Assembly: GCA_963605405.1 (NCBI GenBank) | Contig: CAVCUP010000013.1 | Span: forward strand, 14,325 to 78,324 | Direction of reading: 5' to 3' | DNA length: 64,000 nucleotides | DNA from: Paratractidigestivibacter sp963605405 | GTDB lineage: Bacteria > Actinomycetota > Coriobacteriia > Coriobacteriales > Atopobiaceae | Shown: positions 43,909 through 53,249 of the stretch, one piece after another | How positions within the stretch are numbered: the stretch's first letter is position 1 | Layout of the letters: each line of letters starts with the position of its first letter | Made by a program: the position numbers and the translations under genes | Notes under the pieces: model-generated | What the model was told of the DNA's origin: nothing | Databases searched by the model: none | Seen by the model: only the letters and a program-made list of their open reading frames with translations

Positions 43909-45069
43909 TTACTTGATGAGCATCGCGTCGCCGAAGCTGAGGAAGCGGTAACGCTCGTCAATGGCGGCCTGGTAGGCGGCCATGACCTGCTCGCGGGTGG
44001 CGAACGCGGAGACGAGCATCATAAGGGTGCTTCTCGGCACATGGAAGTTCGTGATCATGGCGTCGACCACATGGAAAGAGGACCCGGGCATGAGGTAAAG
44101 GTTCGTGGTCGCGTTCTCACGCGAGACGATGTCGCCGGGCTCCTCGCCGAAGCGGCGGGCGCTGACGCCGCACGCGTCGCCCGCGCAGCCCGACTCCCAC
44201 GCGCTCTCGAGCGAGCGAACCGACGTCGTGCCCACGGCCACGACGCGGTGGCCGGCCGCCTTGGTCGCGTGGACGGCGTCGACCACCTCCTGCGATACGT
44301 GGTAGCGCTCCGTGTGCATGACGTGCTCGGTCGGGTCGTCCTCGGTGACCAGGCGGAACGTGTCGATGCCGACCTCGAGCTCGACGCACGCCCACTGGAC
44401 GCCCTTGGCGCGGATACGCTCGATTAGCTCGGGCGTGAAGTGGAGACCCGCCGTGGGAGCGGCAGCGGAATGCTCCTCCTGCATGGCATAGACGGTCTGG
44501 TACTTCTCGGGGTCGCCCTCGTACTCGGTGATGTAGGGCGGCAACGGCACATGGCCCGCGGCATGGATGGCCTCGTCGAGGGTCATCGGCTCGCCGTCCG
44601 CGCGTGTTCCCGCGGCGTCGAAGCGAACGAGACGCCCGCCCTTGGAATCCTCCACGAAGTCGACGATAGTGCCGGTGAGAACGACGGGCGCGGTGTCGGG
44701 GGCATGGAGGCCGCCTGCGCGGTACTCGATGACGATGCCCGGCTGCTTCAGGCGCTTGCCGGGGTTGACCAGGCACTCCCAGACATGGCCCATCGCGTCA
44801 ACATCCTCGCGGCGCTTGAGCAGCAGCGTCTCGCAGACGCCGCCGGTGCCGCGCTTCTTGCCGACGAGGCGGGCGGGAAGCACGCGGGTCTTGTTTGCAA
44901 CGACGAGGTCGCCCGGCTCGAGGAAATCGATGACGTCCGAGAAGACCTTGTGCTCCACATGGCCGTCCTCGCGGTCGAGCACGAGCAGGCGGCACGAGTC
45001 GCGGGGCTCGGCGGGCGCCTGCGCGATGAGCTCGTCGGGCAGCGGGTAATCGAAGTCGTCGGTGCGCAT
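43909..45069 (-). CDS. queA: S-adenosylmethionine:tRNA ribosyltransferase-isomerase
   Basis: A 386-residue enzyme that moves the ribosyl group of SAM onto preQ1-tRNA, giving epoxyqueuosine. MRTDDFDYPLPDELIAQ is the standard start, with RDSCRLLVLDR, NKTRVLPARL, HSAAAPTAGLHFT and the C-terminal FHVPRSTLMMLVSAF. It has about 40 residues more than E. coli QueA, mostly in the middle. ATG 45069 follows GAGAGGA. The upstream frame from 45117 lacks family similarity. Confidence 0.97.
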   Translation of the reverse strand: MRTDDFDYPLPDELIAQAPAEPRDSCRLLVLDREDGHVEHKVFSDVIDFLEPGDLVVANKTRVLPARLVGKKRGTGGVCETLLLKRREDVDAMGHVWECLVNPGKRLKQPGIVIEYRAGGLHAPDTAPVVLTGTIVDFVEDSKGGRLVRFDAAGTRADGEPMTLDEAIHAAGHVPLPPYITEYEGDPEKYQTVYAMQEEHSAAAPTAGLHFTPELIERIRAKGVQWACVELEVGIDTFRLVTEDDPTEHVMHTERYHVSQEVVDAVHATKAAGHRVVAVGTTSVRSLESAWESGCAGDACGVSARRFGEEPGDIVSRENATTNLYLMPGSSFHVVDAMITNFHVPRSTLMMLVSAFATREQVMAAYQAAIDERYRFLSFGDAMLIK

Positions 45070-45245
45070 GGTGTTCCTCTCGTCGGTGTTTTCCGCGAAC
45101 CAGTGTAGCGCGGCCATGCGGCGAGAGGGGCAACCCGGAAACGCCTGCGGAGAAACAACGGGGCGCCGAGAGAATCCTCGGCGCCCCGCGTCTCCATGCT
45201 CAGATAAAGCGGAACTCCCCGACGGGCGGTTCCTTTGGGCGGCCC

Positions 45246-46046
45246 CTACGGGCGCTGGCCCATGCCGCCCTCGAGGGTGACGGTCTCGCCGTTCATGTAC
45301 TTGAAGTCCGGGCCGCAGAGCTGGACGACCACGCGGCCGATCTCCTTCTCGACATCGCCGTAGTGGCCGGCCGGCGGCATGTGGACGTTGGCCTTGAAGG
45401 CCTCAGGGTAGGCGGCCTCGAAGTTCTCGAGCTGCGCCGTCCAGGCCAGCGGGCACACGACGTTGACGTTGATGCCGTCGGGTCCCCACTCGTTGGCGGC
45501 CACGCGAGAGAGGCCGCGGATGCCCTCCTTGGCGGCGGCGTAGGAGCACTGACCGTAGTTGCCGAAGAGTCCGGCGCCGGAGGCGAAGTTGACCACGGAG
45601 CCGCGGGTCTCCTTGAGGTGCGGGTAGGCCTTCTGCATATACAGGAACGCGGCATAGAGCCCCGAGTAGATGGCGAGGTTGAACTGGTCCATGGTGTGGT
45701 CGGCGATGGTCACGCCCGAGGCGCTGGCCTGCGCGTTGTTGACCACGGCGTCGATGCGCCCGAACTTCTCGACGGCCTTGTCGATGACGTTTTGGACGAC
45801 GGCCTCGTTGTCGGCGCCGGCAGAGACGTCGGCCTGGACGGGCAGGACCTCGATGCCGTAGTCGGCCTCGAGCGACTCCTTGGCCGCCTCGAGCTTGGCC
45901 ACGTTGCGGCCGGTGATGACGAGGTTCGCGCCTTCCTTGGCGAAGGCGATGTCGATGCCGTAGCCGATGGAGCCGGCGCTGCCGTCCTTGAGCGTCGCCT
46001 TGCCGCCGCCGGTGACGATGACGGTCTTTCCAGTGAACAGGCCCAT
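45246..46046 (-). CDS. Short-chain dehydrogenase/reductase with extended nucleotide loop
   Basis: A 266-residue NAD(P)-dependent SDR. The cofactor loop is stretched: VTGGGKATLKDGSAG then SIGYGIDIAFAKEG, where a classical SDR has TGxxxGIG in eight residues. VVNNAQASASG, the catalytic serine (NFASGAG), YAAAK (Tyr/Lys) and the C-terminal MNGETVTLEGGMG are normal. Gut Actinobacteria use some SDRs as hydroxysteroid dehydrogenases, but nothing in this sequence fixes the substrate. ATG 46046 after AAAGGGG. It stands as a single gene. Confidence 0.88.
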   Translation of the reverse strand: MGLFTGKTVIVTGGGKATLKDGSAGSIGYGIDIAFAKEGANLVITGRNVAKLEAAKESLEADYGIEVLPVQADVSAGADNEAVVQNVIDKAVEKFGRIDAVVNNAQASASGVTIADHTMDQFNLAIYSGLYAAFLYMQKAYPHLKETRGSVVNFASGAGLFGNYGQCSYAAAKEGIRGLSRVAANEWGPDGINVNVVCPLAWTAQLENFEAAYPEAFKANVHMPPAGHYGDVEKEIGRVVVQLCGPDFKYMNGETVTLEGGMGQRP

Positions 46047-46217
46047 GTAGTGCCCCTTTCGCGTGTCGGCTCCGAGCGCGGATGCGCGGTTCGCCGAATT
46101 TAGTGCGACACACCATAAAACGTGGGCACGGATTCGAAAAGAGGCTCTCGGCAATCGGTCCGAACGAGCGTGCCGGACGGCAAGAAGCCAGGCGAACGGC
46201 CCGGACCCGCGCCCGCT

Positions 46218-46889
46218 CTAGGCGCCCTGTGCCCCCGAAGCCGCGCGGGCGGCGCGCTCCTCGGCCTTTTGCCGCTTACGCTCATCGCGGGCCTCGTGGC
46301 GCTCGACGCAGGCCTCGGCAGCGGAGAACCGGCATCCGCAGTAGTTCTGCCGGTACATCCCGAGCTCGCGGCTCTCGCGCGTGGCGTCCGGGTAGAACGG
46401 CCGGAAATCCCGCCAGACCGGCTCGAGTCCCAGCGCGCCGGCTATCTTTTCAAGCAGCTCGCCGCAGTCGTCGAAGAGCTGGTAGGGAGAGACGGCGAGC
46501 GTGGTGGAGACACGGGCGAAGCCCATCTGGCCCGCGACCCGGCACGCCTCGGCGAGCCGCAGCGCATAGCAGGCGCGGCAGCGTGCCCGGCGATCGAACC
46601 CGTGAGGCGCCACCGCGCGCTCCCAGGCGTCGCGGTCGTCACCGGCCACGACTACGTCGACGCGCGCCACGTCGCGTGCCCAGGCCTGCAGTGTCTCCAG
46701 CCGCAGCTCATGCTCGGCCACGGGCTGGATATTGGGGTTCGTCCAGATGATGGTGGGCTCGTATCCCTGCTCGCGCAGGAGCTTGAGTGGCTCGAGCGAG
46801 CAGGGCCCGCAGCATGCGTGCAGAGCGAGGGGGATGCGGCCGGCCGCATCCCCCATAGAGTCGGTATTTGTGAATGAACCGCAGCTCAA
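46218..46889 (-). CDS. queH: Epoxyqueuosine reductase QueH
   Basis: A 223-residue DUF208 protein that performs the last step of queuosine synthesis, replacing the unrelated QueG. It shows LHACCGPCS near residue 22, RARCRACYALRL and the C-terminal RQNYCGC, cysteines that bind a 4Fe-4S cluster and the extra metal site. The reading frame begins at a TTG (46889) overlapping the upstream stop region; ATG 46856 (MGDAAGRIPL) is an alternative but has no SD. A charged Arg/Glu/Ala tail follows the enzyme. Seen with tgt and queA nearby. Confidence 0.93.
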   Translation of the reverse strand: MSCGSFTNTDSMGDAAGRIPLALHACCGPCSLEPLKLLREQGYEPTIIWTNPNIQPVAEHELRLETLQAWARDVARVDVVVAGDDRDAWERAVAPHGFDRRARCRACYALRLAEACRVAGQMGFARVSTTLAVSPYQLFDDCGELLEKIAGALGLEPVWRDFRPFYPDATRESRELGMYRQNYCGCRFSAAEACVERHEARDERKRQKAEERAARAASGAQGA

Positions 46890-46893
46890 TGCC

Positions 46894-47988
46894 CTACTGC
46901 TCCCCGCCCTGCGGGTTCGGCGTCGCCTGCGCCGCCACCTGCTGCTTGTAGAAGTCGGCGCTCGCAGCGAAGTCGCCCGGCAGCACCACCGAGGAGGAAC
47001 CCTTGGCGGCGAAGGCCTCCATCATGCTCACCCACTGCGTGTACTCAAAGAGGCGGTTCGCCTCGGCGCTCGTGAGCTCGGAGCCCTTGATGGTGTCGAT
47101 GGACTCCTTGATGCCGCGCGCGATGGCGATGCGCTGATCGGCGATGCCCTTGCCCTCCGCGGCCATGGCCTCGGCCTTGGCCTGCGCCGCGATGACGGTC
47201 TTTGCGCGGGCGGCGTTCGCGTCGTTCTGCGCGGAGGCGAGGTTGTTCTTGGAGGCCACGATGCGGTTCATGGACTCCTGGACCTCCTTCGGCAGGCGGA
47301 TGGAGGTGATGAGCGTGGTCACGAGCACGTAGCCGTAGTCGAGCATCTTCTTTGCCACGACCTCGTCGATGGCGGTGGCGATGGCGTCCTTCTCGGAGAA
47401 GACCTCGTCGAGCGTGCGGTTCGGGATCTGGCTGCGCAGGGCGTCGGCCAGGTAGTCCTTCATCTGCGCGACGGGGTCGGTGAGCGTGTAGAAGCTCTTC
47501 CAGATGCCGGAGTCCTCGCCGCCGTTGACGTTCGTCTGGTCGACGTGGTACTGGATGGACACGTCGAGCTCGATGGTCACGTTGTCCTGGGTCTTGGCGT
47601 CGAAGGTCATGTGCTCATCCTCGGTCATGAGGTCGATGTCGTGCGTGACGTCGATGAAGGGGACCTTCACGTGGAAGCCCGGGCCCGCGGTGCCCGCGAA
47701 GCGGCCGAGGCGCTCGATGATGGCCACGTGCTGCTGACGCACGACGTAGCCGGTGGACAGGACGAGCGCGACGACGATGACGAGAAGGACGATAAGCAAC
47801 ATGGTTGGCACGGCTCCTTCGAGGAAGCGGGTGGAATAGGAGAAAACACTCAGGCTGGACAGCAGGTAGACGATCGTGAAGAGGACCTGGAACGCGGCGA
47901 AGGCAAAGACCAGCGCAAGCAGGGCCCTCGCCCAGCGAGGAACGCCTGAGGGCCTCTTTTTACGGGGACGACGGGGATGCGAAGACAT
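46894..47988 (-). CDS. SPFH/band 7 (prohibitin-like) membrane protein
   Basis: A 364-residue protein with two N-terminal membrane helices (about 20-45 and 58-80) after a basic Arg/Lys/Pro segment, then a band-7 domain (YVVRQQHVAIIERLGRFAG; GFHVKVPFIDVT). A helical Ala/Lys-rich flotillin-like segment (AQNDANAARAKTVIAAQAKAEAM) and a Gln/Pro tail follow. Such proteins form membrane rings that organise proteases or other partners. queH follows four bases later, probably cotranscribed. Confidence 0.9.
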   Translation of the reverse strand: MSSHPRRPRKKRPSGVPRWARALLALVFAFAAFQVLFTIVYLLSSLSVFSYSTRFLEGAVPTMLLIVLLVIVVALVLSTGYVVRQQHVAIIERLGRFAGTAGPGFHVKVPFIDVTHDIDLMTEDEHMTFDAKTQDNVTIELDVSIQYHVDQTNVNGGEDSGIWKSFYTLTDPVAQMKDYLADALRSQIPNRTLDEVFSEKDAIATAIDEVVAKKMLDYGYVLVTTLITSIRLPKEVQESMNRIVASKNNLASAQNDANAARAKTVIAAQAKAEAMAAEGKGIADQRIAIARGIKESIDTIKGSELTSAEANRLFEYTQWVSMMEAFAAKGSSSVVLPGDFAASADFYKQQVAAQATPNPQGGEQ

Positions 47989-48137
47989 AGAGCCACCTCC
48001 AAGAGGCGAGGCCGGCCGCCGCGGCCGGGCTTAAGGTCAACGGTGCTCAGGTTCCCAAGGCCGCGAAACCCGCGGGCGGGGCCTACGAACATGTTCACAG
48101 TATACGTGACCTCGCGCGGCGGACGGTAAGCCCGCGG

Positions 48138-48911
48138 TCAGCGGCCGAGGCCGAACCCGGCGCAGATCCGCTCGGCCGAGGCGGTCATCTCCCGCGAGAA
48201 CACGGAGTCCCATTTGCGGCGGCAGAAGGCGCGCAGCCACTCGACGAGCCCCTCGTCCGCATCGGCCGTCTGGCCCTCTTTCTCGGCGAGAAGCGCGAGG
48301 AGCTCCTCATCGGGAAGATCGCGGTAGGTGTCCTCGAACACGATTCCCTCAAGCGGGAAACGCCCGGGCTTCTTGCGCCTTAGCTGCGCCGGGGCCGGGT
48401 AGCCGGCAACGAGCAAGCTCACCGGGACGACCCAGCGAGGGCAGCCGAGGATGCGGGCCTGCTCCTCGCAGTTCTCGAGGATGTCGCCTATATAACAGGA
48501 CCCGAGTCCCAGGGCATGGGCCGCGACCACGGCGTTCTGCGCCGCGATCATGGTGTCCTCGAGCGCGAGAAACAGATCGCCGGCCCCCGGGTCACGGGGG
48601 TCCGCGCCGACGAGCTGGAAGCCCCTGTGCCACCTGCGGACATCCGCGCAGAACGCGAGCACCAAGGGGGCCTTGGCAATAAAGGGCTGGTTGTCGCAGG
48701 AGACGGCGAGCGCGTCCTTTTTCGCCTGGTCGCGAACGACGATGATGCTGTAGAGCTGCTCGTTGCCCGCGGTCGGTGCCTGGCAGGCCGCCTCGAGGAC
48801 GGCGCGCTCAACCTCGGCGGCCACGGCCTCGCCCGTGAAGGCCCTGACCGATTTTCGCTCATGGAGCTGACGAAGCACCTCGTTGCCCAGCATATCGGTG
48901 GTCCGGTTCAT
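48138..48911 (-). CDS. Nitroreductase-family flavoprotein
   Basis: A 257-residue FMN-binding protein. The N-terminal helix has LHERKSVRAFTGEAV (the RxSxRxF FMN motif), then ACQAPTAGNEQLY and LGLGSCYIGDILEN. FMN nitroreductases reduce quinones, nitro groups or other acceptors with NAD(P)H; the real substrate is unknown. The C-terminal extension with WLRAFCRRKWDSVFSREMTAS is longer than in NfsB-like enzymes and matches the Spy/YdgI-type longer subgroup. Confidence 0.88.
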   Translation of the reverse strand: MNRTTDMLGNEVLRQLHERKSVRAFTGEAVAAEVERAVLEAACQAPTAGNEQLYSIIVVRDQAKKDALAVSCDNQPFIAKAPLVLAFCADVRRWHRGFQLVGADPRDPGAGDLFLALEDTMIAAQNAVVAAHALGLGSCYIGDILENCEEQARILGCPRWVVPVSLLVAGYPAPAQLRRKKPGRFPLEGIVFEDTYRDLPDEELLALLAEKEGQTADADEGLVEWLRAFCRRKWDSVFSREMTASAERICAGFGLGR

Positions 48912-48951
48912 ATGCGCTCCCCCCTCTGCTCGCGCCGCCGACCGGCGGACG

Positions 48952-49482
48952 TCAGTCTTCCCTCAACAAGACGATACCGAACTCGGCGTCCCGCACATGC
49001 GTGCAGCCGGGCTCGCGGAATATCTCGGCGACCATGAGCAGGTCGCCGGCACACCCGGAAAGATGGGTCCCCGCGAGCGCGGCCGCGAGCGCCGGCGCGC
49101 CGAGCGCGACGGACGCGCACACGAGCGCCGCCGTCACCGCGACCGAAGGCGCGAGGAGCACGGCGACCTCGGCCCCCTTGCGCGCCACCGCCCCGTTCGC
49201 GCTCGTGTAGAGAAACGCGTCCTTGAGGCCGAAGGTCACGCGCGCCCCGGGCACGAGCAGCTTGAACGCCGCGGCGTGCACGAGCTCGTGAGCCGGCAGC
49301 GCGACGAGCGACGCCAAGACGTACGCCGCGATCCATGCCGGCCCGAGCCTATCGCCTGAGCCGGCGACGAACGCGAACACGCAGCCGGCAGCCCCGGCCG
49401 CCAGGAACACCAGCGAGCAGGCGACCATCCGGCCCCGCAGGACCTCGTCGGAGAGGATGTCTATGTCGGCGATTTTTCTCAT
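48952..49482 (-). CDS. DUF3267-type membrane metalloprotease-like protein
   Basis: A 176-residue protein with four hydrophobic helices. PAHELVHAAAFKLL contains HExxH inside a membrane helix, and SGCAGDLLMVAEI near the C-terminus supplies the third conserved segment (with Asp) seen in DUF3267 proteins, putative zinc peptidases. The target is unknown. The ATG at 49482 is divergent from metG, about 85 bp away. Confidence 0.82.
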   Translation of the reverse strand: MRKIADIDILSDEVLRGRMVACSLVFLAAGAAGCVFAFVAGSGDRLGPAWIAAYVLASLVALPAHELVHAAAFKLLVPGARVTFGLKDAFLYTSANGAVARKGAEVAVLLAPSVAVTAALVCASVALGAPALAAALAGTHLSGCAGDLLMVAEIFREPGCTHVRDAEFGIVLLRED

Positions 49483-49567
49483 GTGGCCCAGATTACTCCC
49501 CTCGCCGGCCGTTGTGTGATACTAAGAAGGTTGAAACCGAACAAGGCGCAACGCAAAGGAGCACGCG

Positions 49568-51601
49568 ATGCCCGAGACCCGTCCCACCTTCCCCAAGCGC
49601 GCCGTCGTCACCGGCGGCATGCCCTACGGCAACAAGAACCTGCACTTCGGCCACATCGGCGGCGTCTTCGTGCCCGCCGACTTCTTCGCACGGTTCCTGC
49701 GCGACCGCATCGGCAAGAAGAACGTCCTTTTTGTCTCCGGCACAGACTGCTACGGCTCCCCCATCATGGAGGGTTACCGCAAGAAGGTCGAGAACGAGGG
49801 CTACGAGGGCACCATCTACGACTACGTGGGCGCCAACCACGCCGCCCAGAAGGCCGCCCTCGACGCCTACGAGATCAGCCTCGACATCTTCGAGGGCTCT
49901 GGCCTCGAGCCCGCGCGCACCTATCACCACAACCTGACCGACGACCTGCTGCGCCGTCTCCACGAGCGCGGGTACCTGACCAAGCGCTCCACGCGCCAGT
50001 TCTACGACGCAGAGGCGGGCACTTTCCTCAACGGCCGCCAGGTCATAGGCCGCTGCCCCGTGCGCGGATGCAAGTCCGAGAAGGCCTACGCCGACGAGTG
50101 CGACCTCGGCCACCAGTTCGACCCCGAGGAGCTCATCGCCCCGGTCTCGCAGCTCACCGGCGCCACCCCCGAGCTGCGCCCCGTCGACAACTGGTACTTC
50201 GACCTGCCGACCTTCCGCCCCAAGCTCGAGGCCCTCATGGACGAGTGGGACGCCGACCCGCAGGTCCGCTCCATCGTGACCAAGACCGTGCGCGAGTCGC
50301 TCGTCGACCCCGTCATCTACGTGCAGACCAAGTTCCGCGAGGCGTTCGACGCCGTCGAGGGGAAGCTCCCCGCCCACACCCTCGCCGAGGCCGAGGGCAA
50401 CCAGCAGTCCTTCTCGGTGACCTTCGAGGACTGGGAGGCCCGCGACGAGGCGCGCGAGGTGCTCGACGCCGGCGGCGTGCGCTTCCGCACGGGCAAGTGC
50501 CTGCTGCCCTTCCGCATCACGGGCAACATCGAGTGGGGCGTGCCCGCGCCCGAGCTCGAGGGCACGAAGGACCTCACCGTCTGGTGCTGGCCCGAGAGCC
50601 TCTGGGCCCCGATCAGCTTCACGCAGGCGGCCCTCGGCGAGGACAAGAAAGCCGGCGGCGAGCGCTACTCCAGCTACGACTGGCGCGACTGGTGGTGCGC
50701 CGACGACGCCCGCGTCTACCAGTTCATCGGCCAGGACAACATCTACTTCTACTGCGTGGCGCAGCCGGCCATGTGGGAGGCGCTCGGCTGGGGCCTCTTC
50801 CAGGACACGCCCGTGGCCAACTACCACATCCTCTTTATGAACAAGAAGGCCTCGAGCTCCGGTGCCATCAAGCCGCCGATGGCCGCCGAGCTGCTGGATG
50901 CCTACACGCCCGAGCAGCTGCGCGCCCACTGGCTCTCGCTCGGCCTCGACCAGAAGGCCGTGAGCTTCAACCCCAAGCCCTTCGACACGAGCGTCTCGCA
51001 CAAGGACAAGAAGACGGGCGAGGAGGTCCTCGTTAAGGACGACCCGCGCATCGTCGACCCGGCGCTCAAGGAGTCGGCCTTCCTCACGAACATCTTCAAC
51101 CGCCTCGCGCGCAGCTGCTTCTACGGCGCGAACAACGTCTGCGGCGCGAAGCTTCCGTCTGCGGCGCCCCATGCTGAGGTCGTCGAGGCCTGCCGTAAGG
51201 CCACGCTCGAGTTCGAGGCCGCGGCCCACGCCTTCGACGCGCACGGCGCGCTCGGCATCGCAGAGGAGCTCGCCCGCGCCGAGAACAAGCGCTGGGACGA
51301 CGCGAGCAAGGCCGCCAAGGGCGACGACGAGGCGTACGCCCAGGCGCTCGCCGACGCGTTCTGCGCCCTGCGCACCGTCACGTTGCTCATGCATCCGGCC
51401 GTGCCGTCCGGCTGTGAGAAGATCTGTGAGCACATGGGCTTCAACCCGGATGTCTTCTTTAGCTGGGAGCACGCCTTCGAGGGCCCGGCCGATCTCGCGG
51501 TGCTCGCGGGCGAGAAGCCCGAGGAGCACGCCATCGTGCCGCTTCCGCCGCGATTCGACTTCTTCGAGAAGCACCCGAGCCAGATGAAGAAGGGCAAGTA
51601 A
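49568..51601 (+). CDS. metG: Methionyl-tRNA synthetase with atypical KMSKS motif
   Basis: A 677-residue class I synthetase for Met. The HIGH motif is LHFGHIGGVF (near residue 28), and the Met pocket includes VSGTDCYGSPIMEGY. The usual KMSKS appears as NKKASSSGAIKP, keeping the first Lys, the middle Ser and the Gly. The Cys pair in GRCPVRGCKSEKAY and a later Cys suggest a partial zinc knuckle. The anticodon-binding domain covers about residues 500-630, and no C-terminal tRNA-binding module is fused. AAAGGAG lies ahead of the ATG. Confidence 0.95.
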   Translation: MPETRPTFPKRAVVTGGMPYGNKNLHFGHIGGVFVPADFFARFLRDRIGKKNVLFVSGTDCYGSPIMEGYRKKVENEGYEGTIYDYVGANHAAQKAALDAYEISLDIFEGSGLEPARTYHHNLTDDLLRRLHERGYLTKRSTRQFYDAEAGTFLNGRQVIGRCPVRGCKSEKAYADECDLGHQFDPEELIAPVSQLTGATPELRPVDNWYFDLPTFRPKLEALMDEWDADPQVRSIVTKTVRESLVDPVIYVQTKFREAFDAVEGKLPAHTLAEAEGNQQSFSVTFEDWEARDEAREVLDAGGVRFRTGKCLLPFRITGNIEWGVPAPELEGTKDLTVWCWPESLWAPISFTQAALGEDKKAGGERYSSYDWRDWWCADDARVYQFIGQDNIYFYCVAQPAMWEALGWGLFQDTPVANYHILFMNKKASSSGAIKPPMAAELLDAYTPEQLRAHWLSLGLDQKAVSFNPKPFDTSVSHKDKKTGEEVLVKDDPRIVDPALKESAFLTNIFNRLARSCFYGANNVCGAKLPSAAPHAEVVEACRKATLEFEAAAHAFDAHGALGIAEELARAENKRWDDASKAAKGDDEAYAQALADAFCALRTVTLLMHPAVPSGCEKICEHMGFNPDVFFSWEHAFEGPADLAVLAGEKPEEHAIVPLPPRFDFFEKHPSQMKKGK

Positions 51602-51622
51602 GCCCGGCTCGGCCCGCAGTTG

Positions 51623-51654
51623 CCGCCCGGGAACCGCATCCGGGCGGCATTTCT
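51623..51654 (+). terminator. metG terminator
   Basis: A stem GCCGCCCGG with CCGGGCGGC (8-9 nt loop) is followed by ATTTCTTTG, about 22 bases past the metG stop. Confidence 0.75.
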
Positions 51655-51714
51655 TTGCGCCGGGGACGCGCCCGTCGGCGCCGCCGGCAGCCAAGCACCA
51701 GATAAGGAGAGAAC

Positions 51715-53172
51715 ATGTCCGTCACTCCCCCGCCTGTCCACGTCCCGAGCCCCTACGAGCGCCCGAAGTCGAACCTCGTCGCGCGCGTCGACGTCCCCAC
51801 CGCGGACGGCGCCCGCATAGCCGCTTACATCTACGCGCCGCACGGCACCCGCGACGAGCCTGGGAGCCCCTTCGGCATCTCCGGAGAGATCCCGCCCGTC
51901 CTCATGCTCCACGGCAACGGAGAGGAGCACGGAATCTTCGGCCCCGTCATCGATGCCGCGGTCGCCACGGGGCGCCCGGTCGTGGCCATAGACTCCCGCA
52001 GCCAGGGCGAGTCGACCCGCGGGGAGTCGCCCCTCTCCTACGAGCTCATGGCCGCCGACGCCATGGAGGTCATGGCGCGCCTCGGCGTCTGGGACTTCCA
52101 TGTCCTCGGCTTCTCCGACGGCGGCATCCTGGGGCTGATCCTCGCGCGCGACTGCGGCGACCACGTGCTCAGCCTCACCGCGTCCGGCGCGAACCTCACG
52201 CCTGCGGGCCTTCCCGAGGACGACCAACGCTTCATGGCCGACGCCGCCTCGGCAAACGCCGCATGGGCCGCAGAGGGCTGGGAAGGCGAGCACGACGAGG
52301 ACGGCAACGAGGTCCCCTCGCCCGCAGAGGCCGCCCGCATCGCCGAGCTCCTGCAGCTCATGGTCGACCAGCCCCAGATAAGCGCCGAGAGCCTCGGGGG
52401 CATCCGCTGCCCCGTGACCATCATGGCCGGCGAGCACGACGTGATCCTGCCGCAGGAGACCGAGCGCATCGCCGCGGCCATCCCGGGCGCCGGCACCTAC
52501 ATCGTTCCCGGGGCGGGCCATACCCTGCCCAAGGAGACCCCGGGCATCATGGCCGAGGTGCTGCTGGAGACCATCGCGCAAAACGACGTTCGCCACCCCG
52601 CGCTTGACCTCGACGCCCCCTCCGACGTGCTCGTCGTTCCCATCGACGACTCCTGGGCCGAGTCCGTGGACGACATGTACAGGCATGTGACGGACGCCCC
52701 CGGGACGAGCGGCTGGGTCGAGGGAATCTGGCCGCCTGCCGGCCTCGCGCGCGAGTTCCTGGCCGCGGGCAAGACGCTCGCCGCCCTCGACCCCGCCACG
52801 GCCGAGGTCCTGGGCGCCGTCTCGGTAGACTTCGACGCCGATATGGGCGACGGCTGGGAGCCTGGCCACGGGCGCGGCCAGGGCGCAGCGGACTGGGAGC
52901 CGCTGCCCGAGGGCAGCGTCGCCTGCTACCACCTGTTCGCCGTAGACCCCGCGGCCCACGGCCGCCACGTCGCGAGCGCGCTTCTTGCCGCAGCGGCTGA
53001 GCGTGCGCGAGACCTCGGGGCGAGCGTTGTGCGCATCAACACGAGCGTCGCGAACGTCGAGGCCAACAACCTCTACGCGCGAGAGGGGTTCCGCCGCCGC
53101 AAGCCCATCTGGCTTCCCTACCCGGGCCTGCCGCTGCCCGGGTACACGAACCTTTGGGAGAAGGAGCTCTAA
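51715..53172 (+). CDS. Alpha/beta hydrolase fused to a GNAT acetyltransferase
   Basis: A 485-residue two-domain protein. Residues of about 20-290 are an alpha/beta hydrolase: oxyanion region MLHGNGEEHG, nucleophile elbow GFSDGGILG, Asp in MAGEHDVILP, His in GAGHTLP. Residues of about 310-485 are a GNAT acetyltransferase: HLFAVDPAAHGRHVASALL is the acetyl-CoA loop and NVEANNLYAREGFRR the C-terminal beta-alpha motif. Both active sites look intact. Substrates are unknown. It has its own ATG after AAGGAGAG and ends in a terminator. Confidence 0.88.
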   Translation: MSVTPPPVHVPSPYERPKSNLVARVDVPTADGARIAAYIYAPHGTRDEPGSPFGISGEIPPVLMLHGNGEEHGIFGPVIDAAVATGRPVVAIDSRSQGESTRGESPLSYELMAADAMEVMARLGVWDFHVLGFSDGGILGLILARDCGDHVLSLTASGANLTPAGLPEDDQRFMADAASANAAWAAEGWEGEHDEDGNEVPSPAEAARIAELLQLMVDQPQISAESLGGIRCPVTIMAGEHDVILPQETERIAAAIPGAGTYIVPGAGHTLPKETPGIMAEVLLETIAQNDVRHPALDLDAPSDVLVVPIDDSWAESVDDMYRHVTDAPGTSGWVEGIWPPAGLAREFLAAGKTLAALDPATAEVLGAVSVDFDADMGDGWEPGHGRGQGAADWEPLPEGSVACYHLFAVDPAAHGRHVASALLAAAAERARDLGASVVRINTSVANVEANNLYAREGFRRRKPIWLPYPGLPLPGYTNLWEKEL

Positions 53173-53210
53173 GGAGCAGGACGCGCCAAAGCGCATCAAG
53201 CCTCAAAACG

Positions 53211-53249
53211 AAGAAACCCCGTGGGCCGCATCGCGCCCGCGGGGTTTCT
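53211..53249 (+). terminator. Terminator after the hydrolase-GNAT gene
   Basis: A stem AGAAACCCCG with CGGGGTTTCT (also inner GGGC/GCCC) is flanked by A-rich and T-rich sequence, about 40 bases past the stop. The rest, to 53377, holds no gene. Confidence 0.8.

Noticed and set aside
48009..48100. Extra gene between the SPFH gene and the nitroreductase
   Set aside because: Only short low-complexity frames exist, with no SD.
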